From positions 62,001 to 126,000 of the forward strand of contig NZ_OBMT01000008.1 in assembly GCF_900217815.1 (NCBI RefSeq): DNA of 64,000 nucleotides. Reading direction: 5' to 3'. The notes under the pieces are model-generated. The model did no database searches. It saw nothing but the letters and a program-made list of their open reading frames with translations, and was not told the DNA's origin. The stretch's first letter is position 1. Each line of letters begins with the position of its first letter. Source of the stretch: Rhodobacter maris. Lineage in GTDB: Bacteria; Pseudomonadota; Alphaproteobacteria; Rhodobacterales; Rhodobacteraceae. The translations under genes were made by a program, and so were the position numbers. Below are positions 28,117-38,107 of the stretch, in pieces.

Positions 28117-29514
28117 ATGACAACCCAGAAACTCTATGCTGGCGTCAAGCTGCGTGAGACCCGTGCGCGGCTCGGGCTGACGCAAAAGGCTTTTGCCGAC
28201 CGGCTCGGCGTCTCGCTGCCCTATCTCAACCAGATGGAAAACAACCACCGTCCGGTGTCCGCCGCAGTGGTTCTGGCACTGGCAGGCGAATTCGGCCTCG
28301 ACGTGACCGAACTTTCGGCGGGCGATGCCGAACGGCTCGTCAGCGACATGCGCGAGGCGCTGGCCGATCCGGTCTTTGCCGATGGCGGCGCCCCTCCGCT
28401 CGCCGATCTGCGCCTGGCCGCCTCGAATGCGCCCGCGCTCGCACGCGCATTTCTCGAACTGCACCGCGCCTATCGGCAAGTACACGAAAGGCTCGCCTCA
28501 CTCGACGAGGCGCTGGGGCGCGAAGGCGCGCAAACGGTCGTCAGCCCTTGGGAAGAAGTGCGCGACTTCTTTCACTATTGCGACAATTACATCGATGCCG
28601 TCGACCGTGCTGCCGAGCAGTTTTCAAGCCCGAATGGAAAGCGTCTTGACCCTATGGCCCGGGCTATCGAAGTGCTCGCGATGCATGGGGTAAAAGTGCA
28701 GTTTTCCGATATTTCAGAGCTGCGCCTGCGACAGGGAGACAGCCTGCATCTGGCCAACCATGCGCACCGCGCGACCCAGGCCTTCCAGCTCCTGCATCAG
28801 GTCGCGCTGATCACCCAGAACCCGCTTCTGGATGCGACCCTCGATCTTGCACGGTTCCAGTCCGAGACCTCGCGCGCGATCGCCAAGATCGGGCTTGCGA
28901 ATTATTTCGCCGGGGCGGCATTGCTTCCCTACCGCGCCTTTCTCGAGGCCGCGCAGGAAACGCGCCATGACCTCGAGCGCCTTGCCGACCATTTCGGCGC
29001 CAGCATCGAGCAGGTGGCCCATCGGCTCTCGACCCTGCAGCGCCCCGGTGCCAAGGGCATCCCGTTCTTCTTCGTGCGCGTCGACCAGGCTGGCACGATC
29101 ACCAAGCGCCATTCCGCCACCCGGCTGCAATTCGCCCGGTTCGGCGGCGCCTGCCCGCTCTGGAACGTGCATCAGGCCTTTGAAACGCCGACTAAATTTC
29201 TACGGCAACTGGCCGAGACGCCGGATGGGGTGCGGTATCTCTGCCTCGCCCGCGATGTCTCGAAATCTGGCGGGAGTTTCACCGCCCCGGTGCGGCGCTA
29301 TGCGATCTGCCTGGGCTGCGAAGTGTCGCATGCGCGCGGACTTGTCTATGCCGATGACATGGAACTGAGCAACCCGCGCGCCTATCAGCCGATCGGCATT
29401 TCCTGCCGGATCTGCGAGCGCAGAGAATGCCACCAACGCTCCGTGCCGCCGCTGGAGCGCCGCCTGATCGTCACCCCCAACCGCCGCGGCCTGCTGCCCT
29501 ATGACATCGCGTGA
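28117..29514 (+). CDS. pccR: short-chain fatty acyl-CoA regulator, ScfR family (PccR-like)
   Basis: A 465-residue regulator. It has an N-terminal XRE helix-turn-helix (GLTQKAFADRLGVSLPYLNQMENNHRP, shown in part), a middle IrrE/DUF955-like region and a C-terminal domain with a Cys-rich end (ICLGCEVSHA, ISCRICERRECHQ). In Rhodobacter sphaeroides PccR senses propionyl-CoA-related acyl-CoAs and activates pccB through TTTGCAAA sites. The same sites occur before pccB and before this gene. ATG 28117 follows GGGGAGG; an in-frame TTG at 28093 would lie inside the operator and is rejected. Confidence 0.9.
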   Translation: MTTQKLYAGVKLRETRARLGLTQKAFADRLGVSLPYLNQMENNHRPVSAAVVLALAGEFGLDVTELSAGDAERLVSDMREALADPVFADGGAPPLADLRLAASNAPALARAFLELHRAYRQVHERLASLDEALGREGAQTVVSPWEEVRDFFHYCDNYIDAVDRAAEQFSSPNGKRLDPMARAIEVLAMHGVKVQFSDISELRLRQGDSLHLANHAHRATQAFQLLHQVALITQNPLLDATLDLARFQSETSRAIAKIGLANYFAGAALLPYRAFLEAAQETRHDLERLADHFGASIEQVAHRLSTLQRPGAKGIPFFFVRVDQAGTITKRHSATRLQFARFGGACPLWNVHQAFETPTKFLRQLAETPDGVRYLCLARDVSKSGGSFTAPVRRYAICLGCEVSHARGLVYADDMELSNPRAYQPIGISCRICERRECHQRSVPPLERRLIVTPNRRGLLPYDIA

Positions 29515-29516
29515 GC

Positions 29517-30161
29517 CTAGCGTCTCGCCGGACGCCAACCGGCCGCGCGCGCTTCGGCTTCCGAGCAGAACCAGCGCTCGCCCTTGCGCGTGTCAATCTG
29601 CGTGCGCTGATAATCCGGCGCGCCAAAAACATGAAAAATCTTGCCGTTTTTTGAAATATTTCCTTTGATAAGGCAGCCGGACACCCGTTCTGGGCGATGG
29701 GCCGCGCCATGCCGGAACGCCTCCGGCGCCAGATGCGCACCACGCCAGATGCCTCGCCGGGCCGCGCGGGCAGCCTCTTCCTGCTGCACATAAGTGAGCG
29801 CGTAGCGGCGATAGGCCTCGGCCAGCCCTTCGGACACAAGCACGGCGTTGATCACCTGCCCACCGGCGCGGCAGGTTCCAAGAAGCCGGTGATAGCGGTC
29901 GCGTTCCTTGCCTTCACAGAGAATCTCGCCCTGTCCGACCAGCGTTTCGAGCCGCTTCGTGGCGGCCGCGCCGCAGGGCCAGGCCCGCCCCAGCGCATCC
30001 TCACAAGTCTGGTCATGTTCGGGGGCGTCGATCCCCTGAAGCCGAACTTTTTCCGCGCCGATCGCGAGCGTATCGCCATCAATCACCCGGGCCCTGCCCT
30101 CCACCTCCCCGGCCGCGGCCGGGCAGGCCAGAGCCACGAATATCAAAACCCACTTCATCAT
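29517..30161 (-). CDS. thermonuclease-like (SNase-domain) exported protein
   Basis: A 214-residue protein with a signal peptide (WVLIFVALACPAAA) and a staphylococcal-nuclease fold. The conserved acid/Arg blocks are VIDGDTLAIGAEKVRLQGIDAPE and GKERDRYHRLLGTC. A C-terminal extension of about 70 residues ends in a segment ERWFCSEAEARAAGWRPARR, typical of the DNA-binding-like tail on many alphaproteobacterial SNases. It is predicted to be a periplasmic nuclease. Its stop lies 2 bp from the pccR stop, so the genes converge. Confidence 0.85.
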   Translation of the reverse strand: MMKWVLIFVALACPAAAGEVEGRARVIDGDTLAIGAEKVRLQGIDAPEHDQTCEDALGRAWPCGAAATKRLETLVGQGEILCEGKERDRYHRLLGTCRAGGQVINAVLVSEGLAEAYRRYALTYVQQEEAARAARRGIWRGAHLAPEAFRHGAAHRPERVSGCLIKGNISKNGKIFHVFGAPDYQRTQIDTRKGERWFCSEAEARAAGWRPARR

Positions 30162-30238
30162 GGGGCGAACCTAGCGCAGAGCCGCCGGAGCGCAAGCAGA
30201 TTATGTGGGCCGATTAAGAATACGCACCATATATTGCG

Positions 30239-31894
30239 TCAGCGCTGCGCGGTCTTCCAGGTCGGATTGATCCAGGGCACCACATTCTCGGAGGGCAGGC
30301 GACGCCCCAGAATATGGTCCGCCACCTTCTCGCCGACCATGATCGAGGGGCCGTTGAGGTTGCCATTCGTCACCCGCGGGAAGATCGAACTGTCGGCCAC
30401 GCGCAGCCCCTCGACGCCGATCACCCGCGCTTCGGGGTCAACCACTGCCATCGGATCGTCCGCACGCCCCATCCGCGCGGTGCCACAGGGGTGATAGGCG
30501 CTTTCCGCATGATCGCGGATGAACAGATCAATCTCGGAATCGCTCTGAACTCCGGCGCCGGGCTGGATCTCATGCTTCACATGGCCTGTCATCGGCGCCT
30601 GGTCAAAGATCTCGCGCGTGAGCCGCACCACTTTGCGGAACTCCGCCCAATCGTCGGGATGGGACATGTAATTGAACCGGATCACCGGGTTCTCCTTCGG
30701 ATCGGCAGAGCGCAGCGTGACGGTGCCACGCGATTTCGAGCGCATCGGCCCCGTGTGGACCTGGAAGCCATGCCCCTCCGCGGCGGCCTTGCCATCGTAG
30801 CGCACGGCGATCGGCAGGAAGTGATACTGGATGTCGGGATATTCGACCCCGGCATCGGAGCGGATGAAGCCGCAAGCCTCGAACTGGTTCGAGGCGCCGA
30901 GCCCGCTGCGGGTAAAGAGCCATTGCGCGCCCACCGTCAACTTGCCCCAGAGGTTCCAGTATTTGTAGAGCGTCACCGGCTCTTGCGCCGCAAATTGCAT
31001 ATAGATTTCAAGGTGATCTTGCAGGTTCGCGCCAACCCCGGGGCGATGCGCCACTACCTCGATCCCATGCGATTGCAGATGCTCCGCATCGCCGATACCC
31101 GACAGCATCAAAAGCTTCGGCGTGTTGAGAGAGGACGCAGAGAGCACCACCTCGGCGCGCGCGCGCGCGACCTTGATCACCCCGTCGCGCTCGTATTCCA
31201 CGCCCACCGCGCGGCCCGCCTCGATCACCACCTTGCGGGCGAGCCCGCGCAAAATCTGAAGGTTGCCGCGTTTGAGCGCGGGGCGCAGATAGGCATTGGC
31301 CACCGACCAGCGCCGGCCCTTCCAGATCGTCGCCTCCATCGGGCCGAAGCCCTCCTGCTGCTCGCCATTGTAATCCATCGTCACCGGGTAGCCCGCGGCG
31401 GCGCCCGCCTGAATGAAATGTTCGAAAAGAACATTTTTACGCGGGCCGCGCGTGACATGGAGCGGGCCGGAATGGCCGCGCCAGGCGGCATCGGCGCCAT
31501 CATGGCTGCCGTGCCAGTTCTCCTGCCGCTTGAAATAGGGCAGCACATCCGCATAGGCCCAGCCGGTTGCCCCCTGCTCCGCCCAATGGTCGAAATCCCG
31601 TGCATGGCCACGCACATAGACCATGCCATTGATCGAGGAAGAGCCGCCAATCACCTTGCCACGCGGCGTGACAAGGCGCCGACCGCCGAGGTTCGGCTCG
31701 GGCTCGGTCGACATGCCCCAGTCATACCGGCCCATGTTCATCGGGTAGGAGAGCGCCGCCGGCATCTGGATGAACGGCCCCCAATCGGTACCGCCATGTT
31801 CGATAATGACAACCTTATGTCCGGCTTCCGCGAGCCGGTAGCCCAGCGCAGACCCGCCCGAACCCGAACCCATGATCACATAATCCGCATCCAT
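30239..31894 (-). CDS. betA: choline dehydrogenase
   Basis: A 551-residue GMC-family flavoenzyme oxidising choline to betaine aldehyde. The FAD loop is [19 protein letters not shown], the GMC signatures are [18 protein letters not shown] and [17 protein letters not shown], and the active-site His lies in [12 protein letters not shown]. The start is set at ATG 31894 (MDADYV), matching known BetA N-termini. The longer in-frame reading from 31963 would translate a 36-bp GC-rich palindromic repeat. It is last in the betI-betB-betA operon. Confidence 0.95.
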   Translation of the reverse strand: MDADYVIMGSGSGGSALGYRLAEAGHKVVIIEHGGTDWGPFIQMPAALSYPMNMGRYDWGMSTEPEPNLGGRRLVTPRGKVIGGSSSINGMVYVRGHARDFDHWAEQGATGWAYADVLPYFKRQENWHGSHDGADAAWRGHSGPLHVTRGPRKNVLFEHFIQAGAAAGYPVTMDYNGEQQEGFGPMEATIWKGRRWSVANAYLRPALKRGNLQILRGLARKVVIEAGRAVGVEYERDGVIKVARARAEVVLSASSLNTPKLLMLSGIGDAEHLQSHGIEVVAHRPGVGANLQDHLEIYMQFAAQEPVTLYKYWNLWGKLTVGAQWLFTRSGLGASNQFEACGFIRSDAGVEYPDIQYHFLPIAVRYDGKAAAEGHGFQVHTGPMRSKSRGTVTLRSADPKENPVIRFNYMSHPDDWAEFRKVVRLTREIFDQAPMTGHVKHEIQPGAGVQSDSEIDLFIRDHAESAYHPCGTARMGRADDPMAVVDPEARVIGVEGLRVADSSIFPRVTNGNLNGPSIMVGEKVADHILGRRLPSENVVPWINPTWKTAQR

Positions 31895-31917
31895 GCCGTG
31901 CTCTTTCATCTTGCCGT

Positions 31918-31953
31918 AAATATCCCGGGGGTCCGGGGGCAGCGCCCCCGGCG
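31918..31953. repeat. 36-bp GC-rich palindromic repeat (copy 1)
   Basis: It begins AAATATCCCGGGGGTCCGGG and continues into a GGGGGC...GCCCCC hairpin. It matches the copy at 43110-43145 at about 34 of 36 positions. It lies between betB and betA and is a dispersed intergenic palindrome, not coding. Confidence 0.75.
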
Positions 31954-31959
31954 TGATGT

Positions 31960-33408
31960 TCAATAGGGGCTTTCAACCGGCCCCATGCCGACATAGACGG
32001 CCTTGAGCTGGGTGTAGTGCTCGACCGCCGCCTTGGAATTCTCCCGCCCGAGGCCCGAGGCCTTGACCGCGCCAAACGGCATTTCGACGGGCGTCAGGTT
32101 ATAGGCGTTGATCCAGCAGGTGCCGGCTTCGAGCGCGCCGATCACCCGGTGGCCGCGCGCCAGATCGCCGGTAAAGACCCCGGCGGCGAGGCCGAACTGC
32201 GTGCCGTTGGCGCGCGCAACCACCTCTTCCTCGGTCTCGAACTCCAGAACCGCCATCACGGGGCCGAAAATCTCTTCCCGCGCGATGGTCATGTCGTCAG
32301 TCACATCGGCGAAAACAGTGGGCTGCACGAACAAGGGCCCCTCGTTGCCGGCGCCGCCGCAAACAAGCCGCGCCCCCTCTTCCTTGCCTTTCGCGATATA
32401 GCCCAACACCTTCGCGTGTTGATCGGCACTCACCAGCGGGCCAAATTGCGTCGCCGGATCGAGCGGGTCGCCCGCCACGATGGCCGCCGTGCGCGCGGCA
32501 AGGCGCGCCAGAAACCGCTCCTTGATCCCTTTTTGCACAAAAACGCGGGTGCCGTTCGAGCAGATCTGCCCCGAGGAATAGAAGTTGCCGAGCATCGCCG
32601 CGCCGATCGCGCTTTCCAGATCGGCATCGTCAAAAACGATGAGCGGCGACTTGCCGCCAAGCTCCATCGTCACATGCTTCATGCCCGCCCCCGCGGCGGC
32701 ATAGACCTTCGCGCCCGTCGGCACCGAACCGGTGAGCGAGACCTTCGCCACCCGCGGATCGGTCGAGAGCGCTGCGCCTGCGGCCCCGCGCCCCTGCACC
32801 ACGTTGAAAACGCCGGGCGGCATCCCCGCCTCGATGAAGATCGCGGCCAGCTGCAACGCGCCGAGCGGCGTGATCTCGGAGGGTTTGAACACCATCGCAT
32901 TGCCGGTTGAAAGCGCGGGCGCGGCCTTCCAGCAGGCGATCTGGCTCGGATAGTTCCAGGCGCCGATCCCCACGCACACGCCGAGCGGCTCGCGAATCGT
33001 ATAGGCAAAATCGCCGCCCAGCGGGATGGTCTCGCCCGTCAGCGTGGGCGCGAGGCCCGCGAAATATTCGAGCGCATCGGCGCCCGAGGGCCAGTCGGCC
33101 ACTTCGGTCTCCTGAATCGGCTTGCCGGTGTCGAGGGTCTCGAGCTGCGCCAGCTCCGCCGCGCGCGCATGAATAAGATCGACCGCGCGGCGCAGGATTC
33201 GCGCACGCGCGACAGGCTTCATCGCAGCCCATACTTTTTGCGCCCGCGTGGCAGAGGCAAGCGCCGCGTCGATCACGGCGGGCGTCGCCTCGTGGAGCCG
33301 CGCGATCACCTCGCCCGTGCCGGGATAAATCACCTCGATCTCGGCGCCAGCAGCGTCTTCGAGCCAGGTGCCATCCACAAAATGGCTTGCTTGCGGTTGA
33401 GCCTTCAT
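31960..33408 (-). CDS. betB: betaine aldehyde dehydrogenase
   Basis: A 482-residue aldehyde dehydrogenase converting betaine aldehyde to glycine betaine with NAD+. Visible elements are [20 protein letters not shown], the NAD-binding block [13 protein letters not shown], the general base Glu in [10 protein letters not shown] and the nucleophilic Cys in [15 protein letters not shown]-terminal [15 protein letters not shown] is typical of BetB. It overlaps betI by ATGA and precedes betA by 65 bp that contain a palindromic repeat. Confidence 0.95.
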   Translation of the reverse strand: MKAQPQASHFVDGTWLEDAAGAEIEVIYPGTGEVIARLHEATPAVIDAALASATRAQKVWAAMKPVARARILRRAVDLIHARAAELAQLETLDTGKPIQETEVADWPSGADALEYFAGLAPTLTGETIPLGGDFAYTIREPLGVCVGIGAWNYPSQIACWKAAPALSTGNAMVFKPSEITPLGALQLAAIFIEAGMPPGVFNVVQGRGAAGAALSTDPRVAKVSLTGSVPTGAKVYAAAGAGMKHVTMELGGKSPLIVFDDADLESAIGAAMLGNFYSSGQICSNGTRVFVQKGIKERFLARLAARTAAIVAGDPLDPATQFGPLVSADQHAKVLGYIAKGKEEGARLVCGGAGNEGPLFVQPTVFADVTDDMTIAREEIFGPVMAVLEFETEEEVVARANGTQFGLAAGVFTGDLARGHRVIGALEAGTCWINAYNLTPVEMPFGAVKASGLGRENSKAAVEHYTQLKAVYVGMGPVESPY

Positions 33409-33986
33409 GGCGTTCCCTCCAGTTCACGATCGAGATATTCTGTCACGATATCAAGTGCATAGCGGCGATCCGGCGCACCATCGGCAAGGGCGGCACGAAT
33501 ATAGACGCCGTCGATCATCGCGCCGAGGCCCCGGGCCACCGCCTCGGCCCGCGGCCCGACCAGCACGCGCAGATCGTGGCGCAGGTTGGAGCGCAGCCGC
33601 CGCTGGTAGACCCGCAGGAGCCGGTGCGCCTCTGCATTCGTCTGCGCGAGCACGTAAAAGTTCAGCCAGGCCGAAATCGTCTCGCGCCGGAAGCTGCCCG
33701 CCGCAAAAGAGGCCGCAACAATCGCCCGAAGCCGCGACTCGGGATCCTGTGCCGTCGCCAGAGCGCCGCGCACTTCTGCCCCGTAGAGGGTCAGAATCGA
33801 GCGCATCGCGGCAAGAAAAATCTGTTCCTTCGAGCCGAAATAATGATGCGCGAGCGCAGAAGACATGCCTGCACGCCGCGCGATCTGCGCGACAGTCACT
33901 TCAAGCGACCCGGCCTCCCCCACGGTCTCAATCGTGGCTTTCACCAAGGCTGCCCGTCGAATAGGCTCTGCCCCAAGCTTCGGCAT
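33405..33986 (-). CDS. betI: TetR-family choline-responsive repressor
   Basis: A 193-residue TetR regulator. The N-terminal helix-turn-helix (residues about 10-55) has [30 protein letters not shown], given here in part as [15 protein letters not shown], the BetI-type recognition helix. The C-terminal ligand domain contains [15 protein letters not shown]. BetI represses bet genes until choline is present. An ATTGAC-TC-GTCAAT palindrome 57 bp upstream, in the betI/choX divergent region, fits as its operator. Confidence 0.93.
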   Translation of the reverse strand: MPKLGAEPIRRAALVKATIETVGEAGSLEVTVAQIARRAGMSSALAHHYFGSKEQIFLAAMRSILTLYGAEVRGALATAQDPESRLRAIVAASFAAGSFRRETISAWLNFYVLAQTNAEAHRLLRVYQRRLRSNLRHDLRVLVGPRAEAVARGLGAMIDGVYIRAALADGAPDRRYALDIVTEYLDRELEGTP

Positions 33987-34042
33987 GGCTTTTGCGTCCC
34001 TGCGACAAAAAGGTCTTGCTTTCTGGAGCTACAGGCAAGTTT

Positions 34043-34056
34043 ATTGACTCGTCAAT
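34043..34056. promoter_or_regulatory. probable BetI operator between betI and choX
   Basis: A perfect inverted repeat ATTGAC-TC-GTCAAT within TTTATTGACTCGTCAATCAA, centred in the divergent betI/choX promoter region. Such ATTGA...TCAAT palindromes are typical of BetI operators, so choline would control both uptake and oxidation. Confidence 0.75.
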
Positions 34057-34103
34057 CAACAAAAAGCCTGACCACCAAACCGGGCAACCAACGGGAGACC
34101 AAA

Positions 34104-35030
34104 ATGACCCTTCGTTCGTTCCTTCTTGCCGGGGCTGCGACACTTTCGCTCGCCCTTCCCGCCAGCGCCAATTGCGACAAGGTCGTGTTCTCGGATGTCG
34201 GCTGGACCGATATCACCGCGACCACCGCCGCCACCTCGGTCGTGCTCGAAGCGCTCGGCTACGAGACCGACGTGAAAGTGCTCTCGGTGCCGGTGACCTA
34301 TACCGCGCTTGCGGGCGGCGATGTCGATGTGTTCCTCGGCAACTGGATGCCGACGATGGAGGCCGATCTTGCGCCCTACCGCGACGAGGGCTCGGTGGAA
34401 ACGGTGCGGGTGAACCTGACGGGCGCCAAATACACGCTCGCCACCAACGCCGCGGGCGCGGCGCTCGGGATCAAGGATTTTGCCGATATCGCCACGCACA
34501 AGGATGCGCTCAACGGGCAGATCTACGGCATCGAGCCGGGCAATGACGGCAACCGGCTGATCATGGACATGATCACGGCAAACGCCTTCGGGCTCGAGGG
34601 CTTCGAAGTGGTCGAAAGCTCCGAGCAAGGCATGCTCGCGCAGGTCGCGCGCGCCGACAAGTCGAACGAGCCGGTCGTGTTCCTCGGCTGGGAACCGCAT
34701 CCGATGAACGCCAATTTCGACCTCACCTATCTTGCGGGTGGTGACGATTTCTTCGGCCCGAACTATGGCGGCGCGGAAGTGGCGACGAACGTCCGCAAAG
34801 GCTATGTGGCCGAGTGCCCGAACACCGGCAAGCTGCTCGAAAACCTTGAGTTCTCGCTTGCGATGGAAAACGAGATCATGGGCAAGATCCTCGACGATGG
34901 CGAGGAGCCGAAAGTGGCCGCGAAGGCCTGGCTCGCGGCGCATACCGAGGTGCTCGCGCCCTGGCTTGCGGGCGTGACCACCAAGGATGGTGGCGACGGG
35001 CTCGCCGCCGTGACCGAAGCGCTGAAATAA
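34104..35030 (+). CDS. choX: choline ABC transporter, periplasmic substrate-binding protein
   Basis: A 308-residue protein with a signal peptide ending SLALPASA. The mature protein carries the glycine-betaine/choline-binding family blocks FSDVGWTDITATTAA, LGNWMPTMEADLAPY, YGIEPGNDGNRLI and FLGWEPHPMNANFDL, which supply the aromatic box residues. It binds choline for ChoWV. ATG 34104 follows GGGAG; an in-frame reading from 33387 crosses betI and is rejected. It is first in choXWV. Confidence 0.94.
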   Translation: MTLRSFLLAGAATLSLALPASANCDKVVFSDVGWTDITATTAATSVVLEALGYETDVKVLSVPVTYTALAGGDVDVFLGNWMPTMEADLAPYRDEGSVETVRVNLTGAKYTLATNAAGAALGIKDFADIATHKDALNGQIYGIEPGNDGNRLIMDMITANAFGLEGFEVVESSEQGMLAQVARADKSNEPVVFLGWEPHPMNANFDLTYLAGGDDFFGPNYGGAEVATNVRKGYVAECPNTGKLLENLEFSLAMENEIMGKILDDGEEPKVAAKAWLAAHTEVLAPWLAGVTTKDGGDGLAAVTEALK

Positions 35031-35112
35031 GCACCATTCCGCCCCTCGCCCGCAAGGCTGCGGGGGGCGATGCAGGCCCGATACCGGGCGCGACTTGAGG
35101 GGAAAGATGTAG

Positions 35113-35949
35113 ATGGAGTGGCTTACGGCCCAGAAGATCCCGGTCGGCAAGACGGCGAAATTCGTCTTCGACTGGTTCAAGGAGAATGCCTCGGGCATTT
35201 TCGACATGCTTTCGGCACTGATGCAGGCGCTGATCGACGGCATCCTGTGGCTGTTGCAGACACCGCCGCCGCTGGTGATCATCGCGATCTTCTGCGCGCT
35301 CACATGGGCCACGCAGCGCAACTGGAAGATGGTCGCACTGGTCTTCGTGGGCTTTCTCTACATCCTCAACCAGGGCTACTGGAAACCGACGACCGAAAGC
35401 CTGACGCTGGTGCTTTCGGCCTGTGTCGTGTGCATGGTGGTGGGCGTGCCGATCGGCATTGCCGCGGCGCACCGCCCAAGGCTTTTCATGGCGATGCAGC
35501 CGGTTCTGGACCTCATGCAGACCCTGCCGACCTTCGTCTATCTCATTCCGGCCATCGTGTTTTTTGGCATCGGCATGGTGCCCGGCCTGATCGCCACGGT
35601 GATCTTCGTGCTGCCCGCGCCGATCCGGCTCACGCATCTGGGCGTGTCCTCCACGCCGCAGGCCCTGCTTGAGGCCGCCCGCGCCTTTGGGGCCACGCCG
35701 CGGCAGGTGCTGTGGAAAGTGGAGCTTCCCTATGCCCTGCCGCAGATCATGGCAGGGATGAACCAGACCATCATGCTCTCGCTCTCGATGGTGGTGATCG
35801 CGGCGCTTGTCGGCGCCAACGGGCTCGGCGTGCCGGTGGTGCGCGCGCTCAACTCGGTCAATACCGCGCTCGGCTTCGAGGCCGGGATGATCATCGTCGT
35901 TGTCGCCATCATCCTTGACCGGATGCTGCGTCTGGGAGGCAAGAAATGA
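35113..35949 (+). CDS. choW: choline ABC transporter permease
   Basis: A 278-residue polytopic inner-membrane protein of the ProW/OpuAB type. The EAA loop that docks the ATPase reads LLEAARAFGATPRQVLWKVE, and MDLMQTLPTFVYLIPAI-like sequence precedes it. Length matches ChoW. It follows choX by 82 bp (with a GC-rich stem that may hold transcripts at choX) and overlaps choV by ATGA. Confidence 0.94.
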   Translation: MEWLTAQKIPVGKTAKFVFDWFKENASGIFDMLSALMQALIDGILWLLQTPPPLVIIAIFCALTWATQRNWKMVALVFVGFLYILNQGYWKPTTESLTLVLSACVVCMVVGVPIGIAAAHRPRLFMAMQPVLDLMQTLPTFVYLIPAIVFFGIGMVPGLIATVIFVLPAPIRLTHLGVSSTPQALLEAARAFGATPRQVLWKVELPYALPQIMAGMNQTIMLSLSMVVIAALVGANGLGVPVVRALNSVNTALGFEAGMIIVVVAIILDRMLRLGGKK

Positions 35950-36998
35950 CCCGGATCATGACCCCGAAGGAGACCGCGGGCGTTGCGGTGCGGTTCGACA
36001 ATGTCTCGATCGTGTTCGGCGACCAGCCGGGGCGGGCGCTGCCGCTGATGGATCAGGGCCAGAGCCGGAGCGAGATTCAGGAGGCGACGGGCCAGGTTCT
36101 GGGCGTGCACAATTGCTCGCTCGAGGTGGCCGAGGGCGAAATCCTCGTGCTGATGGGGCTCTCGGGCTCGGGCAAATCAACGCTTCTGCGCGCGGTGAAC
36201 GGGCTCAACCCGGTTTGCCGTGGCAAGGTGGAGGTCTGTGACGGCAACGGGCTTGTGGATGTCACCCATGCCGATCCGCAAACCCTGCGCCGCATTCGCC
36301 TCTCTCGCGTGGCCATGGTGTTCCAGCAGTTCGGCCTGCTGCCCTGGCGCACGGTGCGCGAAAACGTCGGCCTCGGGCTTGAACTCGGCGGCATGTCGAA
36401 GGCGGAGCGGCGTGACCGAGTGGATGCGCAGCTGCAACTGGTTCATCTTGAGGACTGGGCAGATCGCAAGGTGGGCGAGCTTTCGGGCGGCATGCAGCAG
36501 CGCGTGGGCCTTGCGCGCGCCTTTGCCACCGAGGCGCCGATCCTTTTGATGGACGAGCCCTTCTCGGCGCTTGACCCGCTCATTCGCGCCAAGCTGCAAG
36601 ACGAGTTGCTCGAGCTGCAATCCACGCTCAAACGCACTATCGTTTTCGTGTCCCATGACCTTGATGAGGCTTTCAAGATCGGCAACCGGATCGCGCTCAT
36701 GGAGGGCGGGCGGATCGTGCAGATGGGCACGGCGCGCGACATCATCGCCAATCCGGTCGACGATTATGTCGAGGATTTCGTGGCGCATATGAACCCGCTT
36801 GGCGTGCTCACGGCGGCAGATGTTTCCGAGCCGGGCAGCGCCGAGGGCACGCCTCTCTCGCCCGATCTGCCGGTGAAAGAGGTGATGGCGCTCCTGCGCG
36901 ACGTGCCCGCCGTGGCGCTCACCGGCGGGCGCCGCGTCACCCGCGAGGGGGTGATTGCGCGGCTGATCGACCCGCGCGGTGCCGAGGCGGCACGCTGA
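35946..36998 (+). CDS. choV: choline ABC transporter ATP-binding protein
   Basis: A 350-residue ATPase. Walker A is LMGLSGSGKSTLLRA, the Q-loop is MVFQQFGLLPWRTV, the signature is LSGGMQQRVGLARAF, Walker B is ILLMDEPFSALDPL, and the switch His is in FVSHDLDEAFK. The C-terminal 60 residues (PVKEVMALLRDVPAVALTGG) look like a shortened CBS-type regulatory tail as in ProV/OpuAA relatives. It is the last gene of choXWV, followed directly by a strong terminator. Confidence 0.95.
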   Translation: MTRIMTPKETAGVAVRFDNVSIVFGDQPGRALPLMDQGQSRSEIQEATGQVLGVHNCSLEVAEGEILVLMGLSGSGKSTLLRAVNGLNPVCRGKVEVCDGNGLVDVTHADPQTLRRIRLSRVAMVFQQFGLLPWRTVRENVGLGLELGGMSKAERRDRVDAQLQLVHLEDWADRKVGELSGGMQQRVGLARAFATEAPILLMDEPFSALDPLIRAKLQDELLELQSTLKRTIVFVSHDLDEAFKIGNRIALMEGGRIVQMGTARDIIANPVDDYVEDFVAHMNPLGVLTAADVSEPGSAEGTPLSPDLPVKEVMALLRDVPAVALTGGRRVTREGVIARLIDPRGAEAAR

Positions 36999-37005
36999 CA
37001 CGCCC

Positions 37006-37032
37006 GAAAGGCCCCTCCGCGAGGGGCCTTTC
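37006..37032. terminator. bidirectional intrinsic terminator after choV
   Basis: AAAGGCCCCTC and GAGGGGCCTTT form an 11-bp stem around CGC, lying between the convergent choV and EamA genes. A and T runs at the stem ends allow use on both strands. Confidence 0.85.
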
Positions 37033-37924
37033 AGCTTTGGCGGCGGCGGGCCTGCGCTTCGCGCCATGTGATATAGCTCACTGCGCCAACGATCATCCCG
37101 CCGCCAAGGAAGACGAAGGGGTCGATCGCCTCCCCAAACAGCAAGAGCCCGGCGGTCGAGGCCCAGACAAGCTGCAAAAACACCACCGGCTGAGTGACGG
37201 TGACCGGCGCGCAGGCAAAGGCGCGTGTCATGCAATAATGGCCGAGCGTGGCGAAAAGCGCCGTGGTGCCGAGCATCAGGTTTTCCGAAAGCGTCATCGG
37301 CTGCCATTGCAAAAGCGCGAGTGGCGCAAGGCAGATCGTCACCACCACCGTCATCATCGCCACCACAACGGCGGCGGGCGCGAGCACAGAAAGGCGCTTC
37401 ATCACCAGATAGGAGAGCCCGAAGAAGAGCGCCGCGCCAAGCTGGGCGACATGGCCCGAGGTAATCTCGCGCAGGCCCGGCCGCAAGATCACCAGCGCCC
37501 CAAGGAGCGCGACCGCAATCGCCACGCCCCGGCGCCAGGCGAAGGCCTCGCCCAAAAGCAGCGCCGCCCCGATCGAGACGACAATCGGGTTGAGATAGCC
37601 GATCGCCGTCACATCGGCGATCGAGATCCGCGCCATGGCGTAAAACCACAAGATCACGCCCACCGCATGCAACAGCCCGCGCAGACCAAAGAGCGCCCAG
37701 ACCTTTGGCGCAAAGCGCAATCGCACAAGCTGCCAGAGCGCCGGGGCAACGAAAAGCCAGCCCCAGAGGAAGCGCACGAAAGAGGTCTGGGTCGCGGGGA
37801 GGCCCGCCCCCAGATAATGCACGCTCACATTCACGGCGGTAAAGCTGAGCGTGGTGGCAAGCATCCAGGCGATGCCCGCAAGCGGGCGATCCTTGCTCGG
37901 GACAAAAGAGGGGGCACGGGTCAT
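37031..37924 (-). CDS. EamA/DMT-family transporter
   Basis: A 297-residue inner-membrane protein with ten predicted helices in two EamA repeats (SFVRFLWGWLFVAPALW; AAALFFGLSYLVMKRLS; YCMTRAFACAPVTVTQPVVFLQL in part). Members export or import metabolites such as amino acids or purines; the substrate is unknown. It is convergent with choV across a terminator, so it is not part of the choline operon. Confidence 0.85.
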   Translation of the reverse strand: MTRAPSFVPSKDRPLAGIAWMLATTLSFTAVNVSVHYLGAGLPATQTSFVRFLWGWLFVAPALWQLVRLRFAPKVWALFGLRGLLHAVGVILWFYAMARISIADVTAIGYLNPIVVSIGAALLLGEAFAWRRGVAIAVALLGALVILRPGLREITSGHVAQLGAALFFGLSYLVMKRLSVLAPAAVVVAMMTVVVTICLAPLALLQWQPMTLSENLMLGTTALFATLGHYCMTRAFACAPVTVTQPVVFLQLVWASTAGLLLFGEAIDPFVFLGGGMIVGAVSYITWREAQARRRQS

Positions 37925-38107
37925 GATGGCCCGTTGTGCGGGCAGAGGCCGCCATTGGCAAGCGCGCGATTGTGCCGATTACAGCATCGGCAGGCCGGAG
38001 CCGCCGGGCGCACAAAATGTCGCAGCCGCCAGCCCGGAAGCGCCGGAAGAGTGTTGCTTTTTTGACCATCTGAGGCGAGGCTGCGGCGACCCATTGCACG
38101 CAGGCCC

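Noticed and set aside
33387-34103. N-terminal extension of choX to 33387
   Set aside because: It would run across betI and the BetI operator; the signal peptide and RBS fix the start at 34104.
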